The position numbers were made by a program, and so were the translations under genes. Source: Paenibacillus sp. BSR1-1 (GTDB lineage Bacteria > Bacillota > Bacilli > Bacillales > Cytobacillaceae). From it: a stretch of 64,000 nt of DNA. The notes under the pieces were generated by a model. That model searched no databases, was not told the origin of the DNA, and saw only the letters and a list, made by a program, of their open reading frames with translations. Within the stretch, counting starts at the first letter, position 1; each line of letters begins with the position of its first letter. The DNA is taken from NCBI RefSeq assembly GCF_030403775.1, contig NZ_JAQMWQ010000011.1:75202-139201 (forward strand). The letters run 5' to 3'. Positions 27,227 to 36,814 of this stretch are shown here, in pieces.

Positions 27227-28156
27227 TTATGATAGCTTTAGAAACCATTCATAAGTTTTTCTTATTCCTTCTTCAAGGTCTGTTTTATAAACCCATCCAG
27301 CTTTTTTTAAAGCTGAAACATCCAATAATTTTTGTGGCATTCCATCTGGTTTAGTAGTATCAAACTTTATATTACCATCAAATCCTACAACTTTTTTTAT
27401 CAGATAGGCCAACTCTTTTATTGATATATCACTGCCAGTTCCTACATTGAAAAATTCATTTCCTGAGTAAGATTCGAATAAAAATATGCATGCATCTGCC
27501 AAATCTTCACTAAACATTAACTCTCTTCTTGCATTCCCTGTACCCCAGACTTCCACAAATTCTTTATTTTCTTGTTTGGCTTGGTGAAATTTTCTAATTA
27601 ATCCTGCTACAACATGTGATTTCTGTGGATCAAAGTTATCGCCAATTCCATATACGTTACAAGGCATAACACTGATGAAATCTGTATCGTATTGTTTATT
27701 ATACATTTGACACATTTTCAAGCCTGCAATCTTTGCGATAGCATAGCCTTCATTTGTTGGTTCCAATTTTCCATTTAATAAATACTCTTCTTTCATTGGT
27801 TGTGGACAAAGTCTAGGATAAATACAAGAAGATGCTAAAAATAACAACTTTTTAACACCATATCTATAAGAATAATGAATCACATTGTTTTGGATAGCTA
27901 AATTTTCATATAAGAATTCTGCTGGGCTCTCTATATTTGCCATGATTCCTCCAACCCTTGCTGCTGCTAAAACAACATATTCTGGTTTTTCACCAGAAAA
28001 AAATTCTTCCACAGCTGATTGGTTTTTTAAGTCTAATTCTTTTGAACTTAAACCAATAATGTTTTCATAGCCTCTTTTTCTAAATTCCCTTTCTAATGAA
28101 GACCCAACCATGCCATTCCGTCCAGCGATAAAAATTTTTGCACTTATATCTATCAA
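27227..28156 (-). CDS. fcl: GDP-L-fucose synthase family protein, probably GDP-L-colitose synthase (ColC)
   Basis: An NADPH-dependent 3,5- or 5-epimerase/4-reductase of 309 residues. It has IFIAGRNGMVGSSLEREF at the N-terminus, LASSCIYPRLCPQP near residue 107, the catalytic YAIAK near 137 and KPDGMPQKLLDVS near the C-terminus, all Fcl hallmarks. Fcl acts on GDP-4-keto-6-deoxymannose; ColC acts on the 3-deoxy product of ColD. The start TTG overlaps the stop of the upstream ColD gene (TTGA), so the two are translationally coupled, which favours the colitose role. AAAGGA lies eight bases before the start. Confidence 0.85.
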   Translation of the reverse strand: MIDISAKIFIAGRNGMVGSSLEREFRKRGYENIIGLSSKELDLKNQSAVEEFFSGEKPEYVVLAAARVGGIMANIESPAEFLYENLAIQNNVIHYSYRYGVKKLLFLASSCIYPRLCPQPMKEEYLLNGKLEPTNEGYAIAKIAGLKMCQMYNKQYDTDFISVMPCNVYGIGDNFDPQKSHVVAGLIRKFHQAKQENKEFVEVWGTGNARRELMFSEDLADACIFLFESYSGNEFFNVGTGSDISIKELAYLIKKVVGFDGNIKFDTTKPDGMPQKLLDVSALKKAGWVYKTDLEEGIRKTYEWFLKLS

Positions 28157-29316
28157 TTTAATAATCCTTTCAAAACATCGATTAACAGATCAACTTGGTT
28201 TCTATTTTCATGACTATGATTGCCAACAAAGAAACCATTATTATGAATAATATCGGCATTATTTAAAGAACCATATATTGAATAATCCAAGTATTTAACT
28301 GCAATATTTTTTGTGAAATTCCCCGCAACAATGGGCCTCACCTCAATTTTATTATCCTTCAAGGCCTTTATCACTTGTTGACGGATATCTAATTGATCCT
28401 CTAAAATCAACCCGAATCCAAACCATGAGGATTCTTCCATTTCCTTTTGAAGTCGAATATTTTTTACTTCTTTAATTCTTTCCATGAAATATTTCGCATT
28501 GGCTCTTCTTTGTTCAATGATTCTATCAAATTTTTTCAATTGTTCTTTTCCGATTGCCCCTTCAATTTCTATAGGGCGTAAATTGTAGCCTGGAACTATG
28601 AAATTAAAGCTCTCATAAAAATCATCATTGTTTTTTGTATAAATTTTACTTTTAGGGGGTAAGTTCCTGGTCCAACCATGAGCTCTTATACTTAATAAAT
28701 AATGATAGAGTTCTTCATCATCTGTTACGGTTACCCCTCCCTCCATTGTACATAAATGGTGGGAATAAAAAGTTGAATACGTTCCCATGAGACCGATAGT
28801 TCCTAATTGCTTCCCTTTATATAAGCCACCTAAAGCTTCACAATTATCTTCTATAAGAATTAGATCGTATTTTTTACAGATTTCTAAGATTTTTTCGTAA
28901 TCACAGGGGTTCCCTAATAAGTTCACTGCAAATATTACCCTGGTTTTCTTTGTAATTGCCATCTCCAAATTGAATGGGTCTATATTAAAAGTACTTGGAT
29001 CTACGTCAACAAATCTCAATTTTAAATTGTGTTGGCTAACAGGAAAAAACGTGGTACTCCATGAAACAGCTGGGACAATTACCTCATCCCCCGGAGTTAG
29101 TTTTCCTGAATACACTAAAGCAGCTATAGCCAATAAATTTGCTGATGAACCTGAATTTGACATAACTGCATACTTACTACCTACTTTTTCTGCAAATTGC
29201 TGTTCGTATTCTTTTACCTCATTGCCCATGCTAAACCTATTCGACTTTATCACTCGATTTATTGCTTCAATCTCTTCATTATTCCACGTATCATCTGCTA
29301 ACTTATACTCTATCAA
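28153..29316 (-). CDS. colD: GDP-4-keto-6-deoxy-D-mannose 3-dehydratase (ColD-like)
   Basis: A PLP enzyme of the DegT/DnrJ/EryC1 sugar aminotransferase fold, about 387 residues. The usual PLP lysine is replaced by histidine in YSTFYSHHLCTMEGGVTVTD near residue 185, the mark of the 3-dehydratases ColD and E1. Other segments, PAVSWSTTFFPV, IRAHGWTRNLPP, SSWFGFGLI and NGFFVGNH, agree with what I recall of ColD and not of E1. ColD removes the C3 hydroxyl and leads to GDP-L-colitose. TTG at 29316 is eight bases after GGGAGG; ATG at 29322 is only two bases after it. Confidence 0.85.
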   Translation of the reverse strand: MIEYKLADDTWNNEEIEAINRVIKSNRFSMGNEVKEYEQQFAEKVGSKYAVMSNSGSSANLLAIAALVYSGKLTPGDEVIVPAVSWSTTFFPVSQHNLKLRFVDVDPSTFNIDPFNLEMAITKKTRVIFAVNLLGNPCDYEKILEICKKYDLILIEDNCEALGGLYKGKQLGTIGLMGTYSTFYSHHLCTMEGGVTVTDDEELYHYLLSIRAHGWTRNLPPKSKIYTKNNDDFYESFNFIVPGYNLRPIEIEGAIGKEQLKKFDRIIEQRRANAKYFMERIKEVKNIRLQKEMEESSWFGFGLILEDQLDIRQQVIKALKDNKIEVRPIVAGNFTKNIAVKYLDYSIYGSLNNADIIHNNGFFVGNHSHENRNQVDLLIDVLKGLLN

Positions 29317-29443
29317 ATACATAACCTCCCTGACCTATTTACTCCGTTTATCAATGCCATTCTTCGTATTTCCCCTTCAATGAGAAGCCAATAGATATAG
29401 CTCTGTTCCCACTTAAGGAATAAGAGCTCCTAATCTCAGGGTA

Positions 29444-29677
29444 TTATTTACCATCCCTAAACTCTTTAAAACATTGAAGATTCTTATCTTTTTCTGATAA
29501 GATTATTTCTTTATCAACTAGATCTAATGGCCACTCAATACCAATATCCGGATCATTCCAAATGATTCCATCATCGTATTCTCCATAAAATTTCTCTGCA
29601 CATATATATGAAACTATGGATGGTTCAATTACCAGATAACCATGTCCAAAATTTTTTGGAACATAAAGCTCACCCAC
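29444..29677 (-). pseudogene. C-terminal remnant of dTDP-4-dehydrorhamnose 3,5-epimerase (rfbC/rmlC)
   Basis: The frame reads ELYVPKNFGHGYLVIEPSIV, then GIIWNDPDIGIEWP and ILSEKDKNLQCFKEF, the last 75 residues of RmlC. The catalytic N-terminal half is missing and no SD is present. No other rml gene is in the window. The region upstream (29678-29880) holds nothing that I recognise. Confidence 0.85.
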
Positions 29678-29880
29678 CAGCTAAAATACCTCTTTTCTCA
29701 ATTCTTTAATACAGGATAAATACCGTAAACTCAAGCATCTTACTGCCACTCAGGATATATAATATGATTAATAACAGAGCTTGCATGGTTGAATGTAATT
29801 GTTTGGAGTTTTTTAGGGGATTAATTTTTAAAGGGAAAATAAGAAGATGAATAGTAGAACAAAATTCAAATAAAAGCCAA

Positions 29881-29912
29881 AAAAAGATACTTTTCAAAAA
29901 AAGTATCTTTTT
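29881..29912 (-). terminator. Terminator of the M20 peptidase gene
   Basis: A perfect 14-base stem, AAAAAGATACTTTT with AAAAGTATCTTTTT, and a CAAA loop. It is eight bases past the minus-strand stop. Confidence 0.9.
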
Positions 29913-29919
29913 TACTCAC

Positions 29920-31106
29920 TTATTCTAGCCCATAGTATCCGCAAACTACATAGCCTACTGATTTTGCAGCAACGATCAGTGCATCCTCGTCAATATCAAA
30001 TTTCGGGTTATGGTTGAAATAAGGCTTTTCTACCCCTTTTGGCGTACAGCCAATGTAAAAGTAACAGCCCGGGATTTTTTCTAAGTAATAGGCAAAGTCA
30101 TCAGATGGTGACAACTGTGGATATTCAACGACTTCCTTAATATCCGGGTCATTTGTACACTCTAAGATTTCTTTTACAATTGCCGTCACATCCGGGTTAT
30201 TATAAAGCGGCGGGTAATCAGAAGTGTAGGTTAACTCACATTGAACACCAAATTCAGCTTCAATCCCTTTGACAATCCGGCGCACTTCCTTCTCAATGAT
30301 CGCCTTTGTTTCCAATGTCATGTAGCGGATATCCCCTTCAAGCTCCACACGATCCTTGATCACATTAAAGGTACCCTTTCCATCAAAGGAACCGATCGTA
30401 ATAACTCCCATATCCATTGGATTTAGCCGGCGGCTGATAATGGTTTGAACGGCTGTTACAAAATATGAGCCTGCAACAATCGCATCATTTGCTAAATGCG
30501 GGGAAGAGCCGTGACCGCCGACACCTTGAATCCCGAGTTTAAAATATGATCTTCCTGCAAATGAATAACCGCTGTGATAGCCTACATTTCCGGCTTTCGC
30601 AATTGGAAGTAAATGAATCCCCAAAATATTGTCAACATCATTTAGTGCCCCAGAATCAACAATGCTTTTTGCACCGCCAGGCGGGACTTCTTCTGCATGC
30701 TGATGAATAATTTTGATGGTACCTGGGATTTCATCTTTTAATTGAATAAGGCAGTCTGCTAGAACCATTAAATAGGCTGTATGCCCATCATGCCCGCACG
30801 CATGCATGACCCCTTCATTCTTTGATTTAAAAGGAAGGCCTGTTTCTTCCAAAATCGGAAGTGCATCAAAATCAGCCCGAAGTGCAATCGTTTTTCCCGG
30901 CTTTCCTCCCTTAATGTCACGATGATCCCAGGTCCATTTCCGACATTGGATTGAACTTCAACATCCTTGCCTTTATAAAAATCTAAAATATATTGAGCTG
31001 TTTTTTCTTCTTTAAAAGATAACTCTGGGTTTTCATGTAAATATCGACGAATATAGATTATTTCATCTTTCCGTGCTTCTAACATTTCCATTAATTGCTT
31101 TCTCAT
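29920..31106 (-). pseudogene. M20 amidohydrolase (hippurate/N-acyl amino acid hydrolase-like), frameshifted
   Basis: Two frames cover one M20D amidohydrolase of about 395 residues. The N-terminal frame from ATG 31106 (SD GGGAGGAA) begins RKQLMEMLEARKDEIIYIRR. The C-terminal frame carries the metal motifs MHACGHDGHTAYLMVL and HQHAEEVPPGGA and ends YVVCGYYGLE. Near 30905-30920 one base is missing in the A/G run, since the next frame reads GGKPGKTIALRADFDALPI without a break. If real, the enzyme is cut after about 65 residues and lost. A sequencing error remains possible because every other motif is intact. Confidence 0.85.
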
Positions 31107-31283
31107 TTTTATTCCTCCCAAAGTTCATCTTACCGATGAATAAAACTCAACTCCTGAAATCGCAACTCCAAAAGATAAAGTTCCCGGCTCGTACCTATGG
31201 ATATACTTAAAACCTCATTTACTTATGATACGGTTCACCGCACCTCTTTAAGCAGCAGTTTTATAAAAAATATGCCTCTTTTG

Positions 31284-31299
31284 TTCCACGTGAAACCAT
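31284..31299. other. parS-like site
   Basis: TGTTCCACGTGAAACC differs from the ParB site consensus TGTTNCACGTGAAACA only in the last base. It lies in the spacer upstream of the MFS transporter gene. Confidence 0.65.
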
Positions 31300-31365
31300 G
31301 ATATGATGATTAAATTGTTTTCTACCTTAAATCACATTTATATTCATCTAGGAAAGGAGGTAATT

Positions 31366-32571
31366 ATGTTCTCTACTGAATTATCCAAGCAACATTGGTT
31401 GCTCATCTGTACACTTTCTTTATTAACATTTGTTCTCGGAACAAGCGAATTTGTTATCGTCGGGATCTTAACTGATATTTCCTCAGGTCTCCATATAACC
31501 AATGCAAAAGCAGGCACACTCGTTTCTGCGTTTGCCATTACGTTTGCCATAGCCACACCACTCGTGATGAGTGCAACAAGCCATTTTCCTAAGCGTAAAT
31601 GGATGTTGTTTTTAATAGGGTCGTTCATCATCCTAAATGCTTTCTGTGTGATTTCGACGAGCTACATCATGCTCCTTGTACTTCGGATGATGACCGCGAT
31701 TGTAACAGGAGTTTTAATCTCCCTTGCCATGATTGTTGCAAGTGAGACCATTCCAAGCGCCAAACGAGGACTTGCTATATCATTTGTTTTCGGTGGCTTT
31801 ACTCTTGCAAACGTGGTTGGGGTACCAATTGGCACTGCCATCGCTGAATGGTACAACTGGAATGCAACCTTCCTGTTAACGACATTTCTGGGTGGAATTG
31901 CATTTTTGGCGGCCTTTTTCATTTTACCTAATAAGCTCAGTCAATTTCGCAGTTCCATGCGTGATCAATTTTCTTTGTTGATACACCCGCGAATCTTAAT
32001 GGCGTTTTTCATTCCATCATTAGGATTTGGAGCGACGTATGCCGTTTATACGTACCTTGTTCCGATTCTGAATGGAATGGAAGCACCGAGTAATTTAATC
32101 AGTTTGATATTGTTTGGCTACGGATTTATTTCGATATTCAGCAACATACTCGCTGGTAAAATTGCCAACTTCAATGCGATCGGGCGCCTTCGCATTATTT
32201 TTATTGTGCAAGCAATTGTTTTGGTCAGTTTATATTGGACGACAAGTAATTTACTCGCTGGATTGATTAACATTGGCTTGATGTCATTAATGGCCATCCT
32301 TTTAACAACATCTACCCAGCTTTATTTGATTGACCTTGCAGGCATTTATCAACCAAAAGCGACAGGACTTGCTGCTTCTTTGATGCCAGTCGCAAGCAAT
32401 GTCGGAATTGCCTTGGGCTCCGCAGTAGGTGGAGTGGTTTACCATCAAGGGGATTTGATGAGTGTGACATTAGTCGGAGGGTTGATTGCAATACTAGCAA
32501 GTGTTCTAACTTTTCTGAGCCATCACTTGGACCAAAAACAAACAAAACCCGCAATAAGCGAGAATATGTGA
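31366..32571 (+). CDS. MFS transporter (AraJ/YdhP-like drug or sugar efflux)
   Basis: A 401-residue membrane protein with 12 hydrophobic segments. The N-terminus (LGTSEFVIVGILTDIS) matches the efflux-type DHA1 family, whose first helix carries the G-SEF-IVG-L pattern. RMMTAIVTGVLISLAMIVAS corresponds to helix 4. The substrate is unknown. ATG at 31366 follows AAAGGAGG; the frame starting at 31303 is longer without an SD. It stands alone between divergent or convergent neighbours. Confidence 0.85.
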   Translation: MFSTELSKQHWLLICTLSLLTFVLGTSEFVIVGILTDISSGLHITNAKAGTLVSAFAITFAIATPLVMSATSHFPKRKWMLFLIGSFIILNAFCVISTSYIMLLVLRMMTAIVTGVLISLAMIVASETIPSAKRGLAISFVFGGFTLANVVGVPIGTAIAEWYNWNATFLLTTFLGGIAFLAAFFILPNKLSQFRSSMRDQFSLLIHPRILMAFFIPSLGFGATYAVYTYLVPILNGMEAPSNLISLILFGYGFISIFSNILAGKIANFNAIGRLRIIFIVQAIVLVSLYWTTSNLLAGLINIGLMSLMAILLTTSTQLYLIDLAGIYQPKATGLAASLMPVASNVGIALGSAVGGVVYHQGDLMSVTLVGGLIAILASVLTFLSHHLDQKQTKPAISENM

Positions 32572-32699
32572 ATGCTTTGGCTTGCTTTGTTTCGATACCT
32601 TCAGATGGAGGATTGCATTTTTATTGATGATCCGTTAGTGTAAATAGATTTGTTAATAATATAACGAAAAGATATGGTTCCGTGCTCACTAATTTTAAC

Positions 32700-32748
32700 A
32701 AGCCAAAATGAACAAGTTTTTTATTCAAAACTTGTTCATTTTTGGCTT
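32700..32748. terminator. Bidirectional terminator
   Basis: A 21-base stem with one bulge (AAGCCAAAATGAACAAGTTT on the left) and a six-base loop. It lies between the MFS gene and the convergent ABC permease gene. Confidence 0.8.
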
Positions 32749-32772
32749 ATTTATTTTCCCGGAATAAATTTT

Positions 32773-33576
32773 TTACGTACGACGCATATAGGCACGGACC
32801 GTTATAGGTGCAAAAATGGCCACGATGACTGCTGCTCCAATGAGGGAAATAACAAAATCGGAGCCAATGATAGTGTTGTTAACAAGATCACGGACAGCAG
32901 TAATCAGATGTGATAGCGGGTTCATCTTTACAAACCACTGCAGCCAGTCGGGCATGGTGTTGACTGGTACGAAAGCATTAGAAAGAAACGTAAGGGGGAA
33001 CAGCGCAAGCATCGAAATCCCCTGTACACTAGAAGCAGTTCGCGCAATCACACCAAAGAAAGCAAAAATCCAACTAATGGACCAAGAGCACACAATGACG
33101 AGAATTGCTGCAATAACTACATAACCAAGTCCTCCATCAGGCCGATAGCCCATAATATACCCCATGGTAAAAGTAAGCACAGTCGCAATGGTATATCGGA
33201 TTGTATCTGCTAAAAGTGCTCCCGCTAACGGAGCAATTCGTGCAATCGGAAGGGACTTAAACCGGTCAAATACCCCCTTATCCATATCCTCACGCAGTTG
33301 AACTCCCGTGACAATGGAAGTCGTAATAACGGTCTGCACAAGGATGCCGGGAATTATGACCGGCAAATAGTTCTTTACATTACCTGAGATGGCCCCGCCA
33401 AAGATATAGGTGAACATGAGAGTAAAGATAATTGGCTGAAGCGTGACGTCGAAGAGCTGCTCGGGTGTACGCCGTATTTTCAGTAAACCTCTATAGGCCA
33501 TTGTCAATGAATTTCGTACCGCCTGACCTAAGCCCGTATTGTTTTTCAGTTGACGATTAAGTGAAGTACTTTTCAT
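32773..33576 (-). CDS. ABC-2 type exporter permease (DrrB-like)
   Basis: A 267-residue permease with six hydrophobic segments. It carries the ABC-2 pattern PIIFTLMFTYIFGGAI and the FPLTFLSNAFVPVNTMPDWL loop near residue 185, typical of daunorubicin-type permeases. It forms an exporter with the ATPase upstream, overlapping it by ATGA. The substrate is not known; DrrAB systems export drugs, lipids or glycolipids. Confidence 0.88.
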   Translation of the reverse strand: MKSTSLNRQLKNNTGLGQAVRNSLTMAYRGLLKIRRTPEQLFDVTLQPIIFTLMFTYIFGGAISGNVKNYLPVIIPGILVQTVITTSIVTGVQLREDMDKGVFDRFKSLPIARIAPLAGALLADTIRYTIATVLTFTMGYIMGYRPDGGLGYVVIAAILVIVCSWSISWIFAFFGVIARTASSVQGISMLALFPLTFLSNAFVPVNTMPDWLQWFVKMNPLSHLITAVRDLVNNTIIGSDFVISLIGAAVIVAIFAPITVRAYMRRT

Positions 33577-34592
33577 CCTCTTATCTCCTCTACTTCGGGC
33601 ATTTCATATGGCGCACTAGATGCGTTCTCATTCACACCATGTCCAGTGATAGTCAGAAAGACTTCATCAAGGGTCGGTTTCTGTACACTTAGCTCTGCTA
33701 GGTGGATTCCCGCCTCACGAAGGGCGATTAGCAGATCCGCAACTCGATCGGCATCTGCCATCGGTGCAGTAATCTTCCCGCCTTCCGAAGATACATTCGA
33801 CTTTACGTTTAACACCCTTTCAACGGTATGACGAGCCACACCTATATCCAGTGAATTTTCAATTCTTAAATGTAAGGAAGATCGGCCAACGGATGACTTT
33901 AATTCATCCACGGTACCCTCTGCAACGACTATGCCTCGATCGATTACCGCAATCCTGTCTGCCAGTTCATCGGCTTCTTGTAAATACTGCGTTGTTAACA
34001 GTACGGTTGACCCCGTACTCACTAATCGGCGGATAGTATCCCACATTTGATTTCGTGTACGCGGATCAAGCCCCGTAGTCGGTTCATCTAAAAAAATGAG
34101 CGGTGGCTGGGAAATGAGACTTGCCGCCAAATCCAGCCTGCGGCGCATGCCGCCGGAAAAATTTTTCAACGGACGTTTTGCTGCTTCCGTTAAGCCAAAT
34201 TCCTCGAGCAGCTCCGCTGCCTTACGTTTTGACTCTGCCCTGGAAAGACCAAGCAGCCGGGAGAAAATGACCAAATTCTCGGTTGCGCTTAGCGACTCGT
34301 CGACAGAGGCATACTGACCTGTAACTCCAATTAATTGCCGCACGACCTGGGACTCCTTCATCACATCATGTCCAAAGATATGTGCAGACCCTGCATCCGG
34401 CCGGAGTAAGGTTGCCAGCATTCTGATGGTGGTGGTCTTGCCTGCTCCATTCGGTCCAAGCAGGCCATAAATGGTGCCAGCGCGCACATTCAGATTTACG
34501 CCGTTAACGGCACGATTTTCACCAAAATTCTTTATGAGGCCGCGGGCTTCAACGGCCCAATCACCATTGTTCGGTATTGTTCGGTGTATCAT
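33573..34592 (-). CDS. ABC exporter ATPase (DrrA-like)
   Basis: A 339-residue ATP-binding subunit. Visible are Walker A GPNGAGKTT, signature FSGGMRRRLDLAASL, Walker B LIFLDEPTTGLD and the H-loop region TTQYLQEADELAD. About 120 residues follow, as in DrrA. ATG at 34592 is seven bases after GGGGAGG, while ATG at 34598 is too close. It is the first gene of a two-gene operon with the permease, and divergent from a histidine kinase gene. Confidence 0.9.
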   Translation of the reverse strand: MIHRTIPNNGDWAVEARGLIKNFGENRAVNGVNLNVRAGTIYGLLGPNGAGKTTTIRMLATLLRPDAGSAHIFGHDVMKESQVVRQLIGVTGQYASVDESLSATENLVIFSRLLGLSRAESKRKAAELLEEFGLTEAAKRPLKNFSGGMRRRLDLAASLISQPPLIFLDEPTTGLDPRTRNQMWDTIRRLVSTGSTVLLTTQYLQEADELADRIAVIDRGIVVAEGTVDELKSSVGRSSLHLRIENSLDIGVARHTVERVLNVKSNVSSEGGKITAPMADADRVADLLIALREAGIHLAELSVQKPTLDEVFLTITGHGVNENASSAPYEMPEVEEIRG

Positions 34593-34735
34593 TTCCATTC
34601 CTCCCCTTCACTGGGTACATAGTAACAAACATTTGTGAACTGAATATGAACTTTCTCCTCGCTCTCTTGTTCATATTAAGTTCATAAAGAAGGAGTATGC
34701 TAACAACAGCTTGAATATTTTTTAGAGGTGAAATA

Positions 34736-35797
34736 ATGATAAAGTTTTTGAAAAAAAGCGGAGAGGTTATAGCTTTTTTAATTCTATTATATCTATGCTG
34801 GTCAGCCACTTTTTTCATCACCCCCGGGTTATTCCATGTTCTTTCAATCAAAAGTCTCTATTTGAGGCAGATCATCAATTCCTTTTTGGGCATGTTCTTC
34901 TTTGGTCTAATCATGTATGGCCTTTCCAAAATTAGATTTTTCCAAGAAAAGCAAAGTCTCTTTTTGCGGCCAATGATTGAAGCGATGGAAAAGATGGCTC
35001 AGGGGAATTTTAATATTGATCTTTCTTTCTACCAAAATGAGTTTAGGAATCGAAATCATCCTTTTAATGAAATAGCAGAGAGTATTACCCATATGGCAGC
35101 ACAACTTGGTGAAATGGAACAAATGCGCCAAGAGTTTATTTCCAACGTTTCTCATGAAATCCAGTCTCCGCTGACGTCCATTTCAGGTTTTGCCCATGCA
35201 TTAAAAACTTATCAATTATCTGTTGATGAGCGCAAACAATACCTGGAAATCATTGAAGTGGAGAGCATGCGGCTTTCAAAGCTTAGCGAAAATCTGTTAA
35301 AGCTGACGTCTTTAGAGTCCGACCATCCGCCATTTGAGACGAAAACCTATCGTTTGGACCAGCAATTGCGAAGAGTAATCCTTTCGAATGAACCACAATG
35401 GCGAAATAAAAACCTTGAAATGGATGTTTCCTTAGATGAAATAACCATCCATGCGGATGAAGACCTGATGGATCAAGTTTGGATCAATTTAATCCATAAC
35501 AGTATTAAATTTACACCTAATAATGGAATAATAATGGTTGAATTAATAAAGAAAGATTCAGATAAGGTAGAAGTGATCATTAAAGATACAGGAATTGGAA
35601 TGACGAATGAGGTTCAAATGCATATATTTGAGCGTTTCTATAAAGCCGACCCTTCGAGGAGCCGCACAAATGGCGGAAGCGGATTAGGACTATCCATTGT
35701 TAAGAAAATCATTGAAATGCACAAAGGAGAAATACAGTTAGCAAGTTCGCCAAATGAAGGAACAGAAATAAAAGTGTTATTGCATATTGGTCAATAA
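34736..35797 (+). CDS. Membrane sensor histidine kinase (orphan)
   Basis: A 353-residue sensor. Two membrane helices lie in the first 70 residues with only a short loop between them, so it may sense the membrane. A HAMP-like linker follows, then SNVSHEIQSPLTSISGFAHA with the phosphoryl histidine, and an HATPase with HNSIKFTP, DTGIGM and GGSGLGLSIVKK. Such kinases usually sit directly after an OmpR-type regulator; none is present here. ATG at 34736 follows GAGGTGA. It may control the divergent ABC exporter (inference). Confidence 0.86.
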   Translation: MIKFLKKSGEVIAFLILLYLCWSATFFITPGLFHVLSIKSLYLRQIINSFLGMFFFGLIMYGLSKIRFFQEKQSLFLRPMIEAMEKMAQGNFNIDLSFYQNEFRNRNHPFNEIAESITHMAAQLGEMEQMRQEFISNVSHEIQSPLTSISGFAHALKTYQLSVDERKQYLEIIEVESMRLSKLSENLLKLTSLESDHPPFETKTYRLDQQLRRVILSNEPQWRNKNLEMDVSLDEITIHADEDLMDQVWINLIHNSIKFTPNNGIIMVELIKKDSDKVEVIIKDTGIGMTNEVQMHIFERFYKADPSRSRTNGGSGLGLSIVKKIIEMHKGEIQLASSPNEGTEIKVLLHIGQ

Positions 35798-35859
35798 TAG
35801 CGTGCTGGAAGGACACTTAATAAGGATACCGTTTAATGTGCTTGAAAATATAAGATTGG

Positions 35860-36612
35860 TTGGGTATTCTTAAAGCACAATCTCCTTTTAAGGATGTGTT
35901 TAACCTGCGATTAAATAAATATATTTCCGAGTCTGGAAAAACATCTAGACGCGGTGCAGATAAGTTGATTAGTGAAGGAAAAGTGTCCATTAACGGAAAA
36001 GTTGCTACATTAGGAAGCCAAGTCGAACCAGGAGATGATGTTCGGATTGGTGGAAATCCGGTCAAAGTGGATAAAAATTACGTTTATATTGCCTTAAATA
36101 AACCGGTTGGCATTACTAGTACGACAGAAAGACATATTAAAGGCAATATTATTGATTTAGTCAACCATCCATTAAGAATATTTCATATAGGAAGACTGGA
36201 TAAAGATTCTGAGGGCCTTATCCTCCTGACTAATGACGGAGATATTGTTAATGAAATTCTGCGTGCTGAAAATAAGCATGAGAAGGAATATATCGTGACA
36301 GTAGACAAGCCAATCACTCCAGAGTTTTTAAAAGGAATGGCAGGAGGCGTAGAAATACTAAATACAAAAACGCTGCCTTGTAAAGTAGAGCAGCTTTCTA
36401 AATATGTTTTTCAAATCATTTTAACACAGGGTTTAAACCGACAGATTCGCCGTATGTGTTCTGCCTTGGGATATGAGGTTTGTCGACTGCAACGAACACG
36501 AATCATGAATATTCATTTAGGTAACCTTCCTATTGGCCAATGGAGAGATTTATCAAAGAAAGAACGCACTCAATTATTTAATGAACTTAATTATGAGCCA
36601 AAAGAATGGTAA
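35860..36612 (+). CDS. RluF/RsuA-family pseudouridine synthase
   Basis: An RNA pseudouridine synthase of up to 250 residues. The N-terminal S4 domain begins [20 protein letters not shown]. The catalytic motif is [20 protein letters not shown] near residue 110, with the key aspartate. [20 protein letters not shown] near 195 is the RluF-type signature, so the target is most likely the 23S rRNA position modified by RluF. The start is uncertain. TTG 35860 lacks a good SD, and the family usually begins near the LRLNKYIS segment at about codon 16. Confidence 0.85.
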   Translation: MGILKAQSPFKDVFNLRLNKYISESGKTSRRGADKLISEGKVSINGKVATLGSQVEPGDDVRIGGNPVKVDKNYVYIALNKPVGITSTTERHIKGNIIDLVNHPLRIFHIGRLDKDSEGLILLTNDGDIVNEILRAENKHEKEYIVTVDKPITPEFLKGMAGGVEILNTKTLPCKVEQLSKYVFQIILTQGLNRQIRRMCSALGYEVCRLQRTRIMNIHLGNLPIGQWRDLSKKERTQLFNELNYEPKEW

Positions 36613-36661
36613 AAAAGAGTGTGAACCGAATCTACAAACAATTTCGGTTCACACTCTTTTT
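36612..36661 (+). terminator. Terminator of the pseudouridine synthase gene
   Basis: A perfect stem of about 19 bases, AAAAAGAGTGTGAACCGAA with its complement, and a 12-base loop followed by T-rich sequence. Confidence 0.9.
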
Positions 36662-36692
36662 ATATTTATTTAGAATTTTAGTATTATGGTTT

Positions 36693-36785
36693 TCACATTA
36701 AAAGATTTCCAATCGCCCATAATAGAACAAAACTAATTACAATGGCTAAATTGGATAATGTTCCTATGAATTTCTTAAACTTCAT
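36693..36785 (-). CDS. Possible 30-residue hydrophobic peptide
   Basis: ATG at 36785 opens a frame that reads MKFKKFIGTLSNLAIVISFV and ends WAIGNLLM: a basic start followed by one membrane helix. This is coding-like, but there is no SD and I know no family. It lies between rlmH and a strong terminator. Confidence 0.25.
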   Translation of the reverse strand: MKFKKFIGTLSNLAIVISFVLLWAIGNLLM

Positions 36786-36814
36786 ATAGGGAATTTAGTG
36801 TAAAAAATCTGCCA

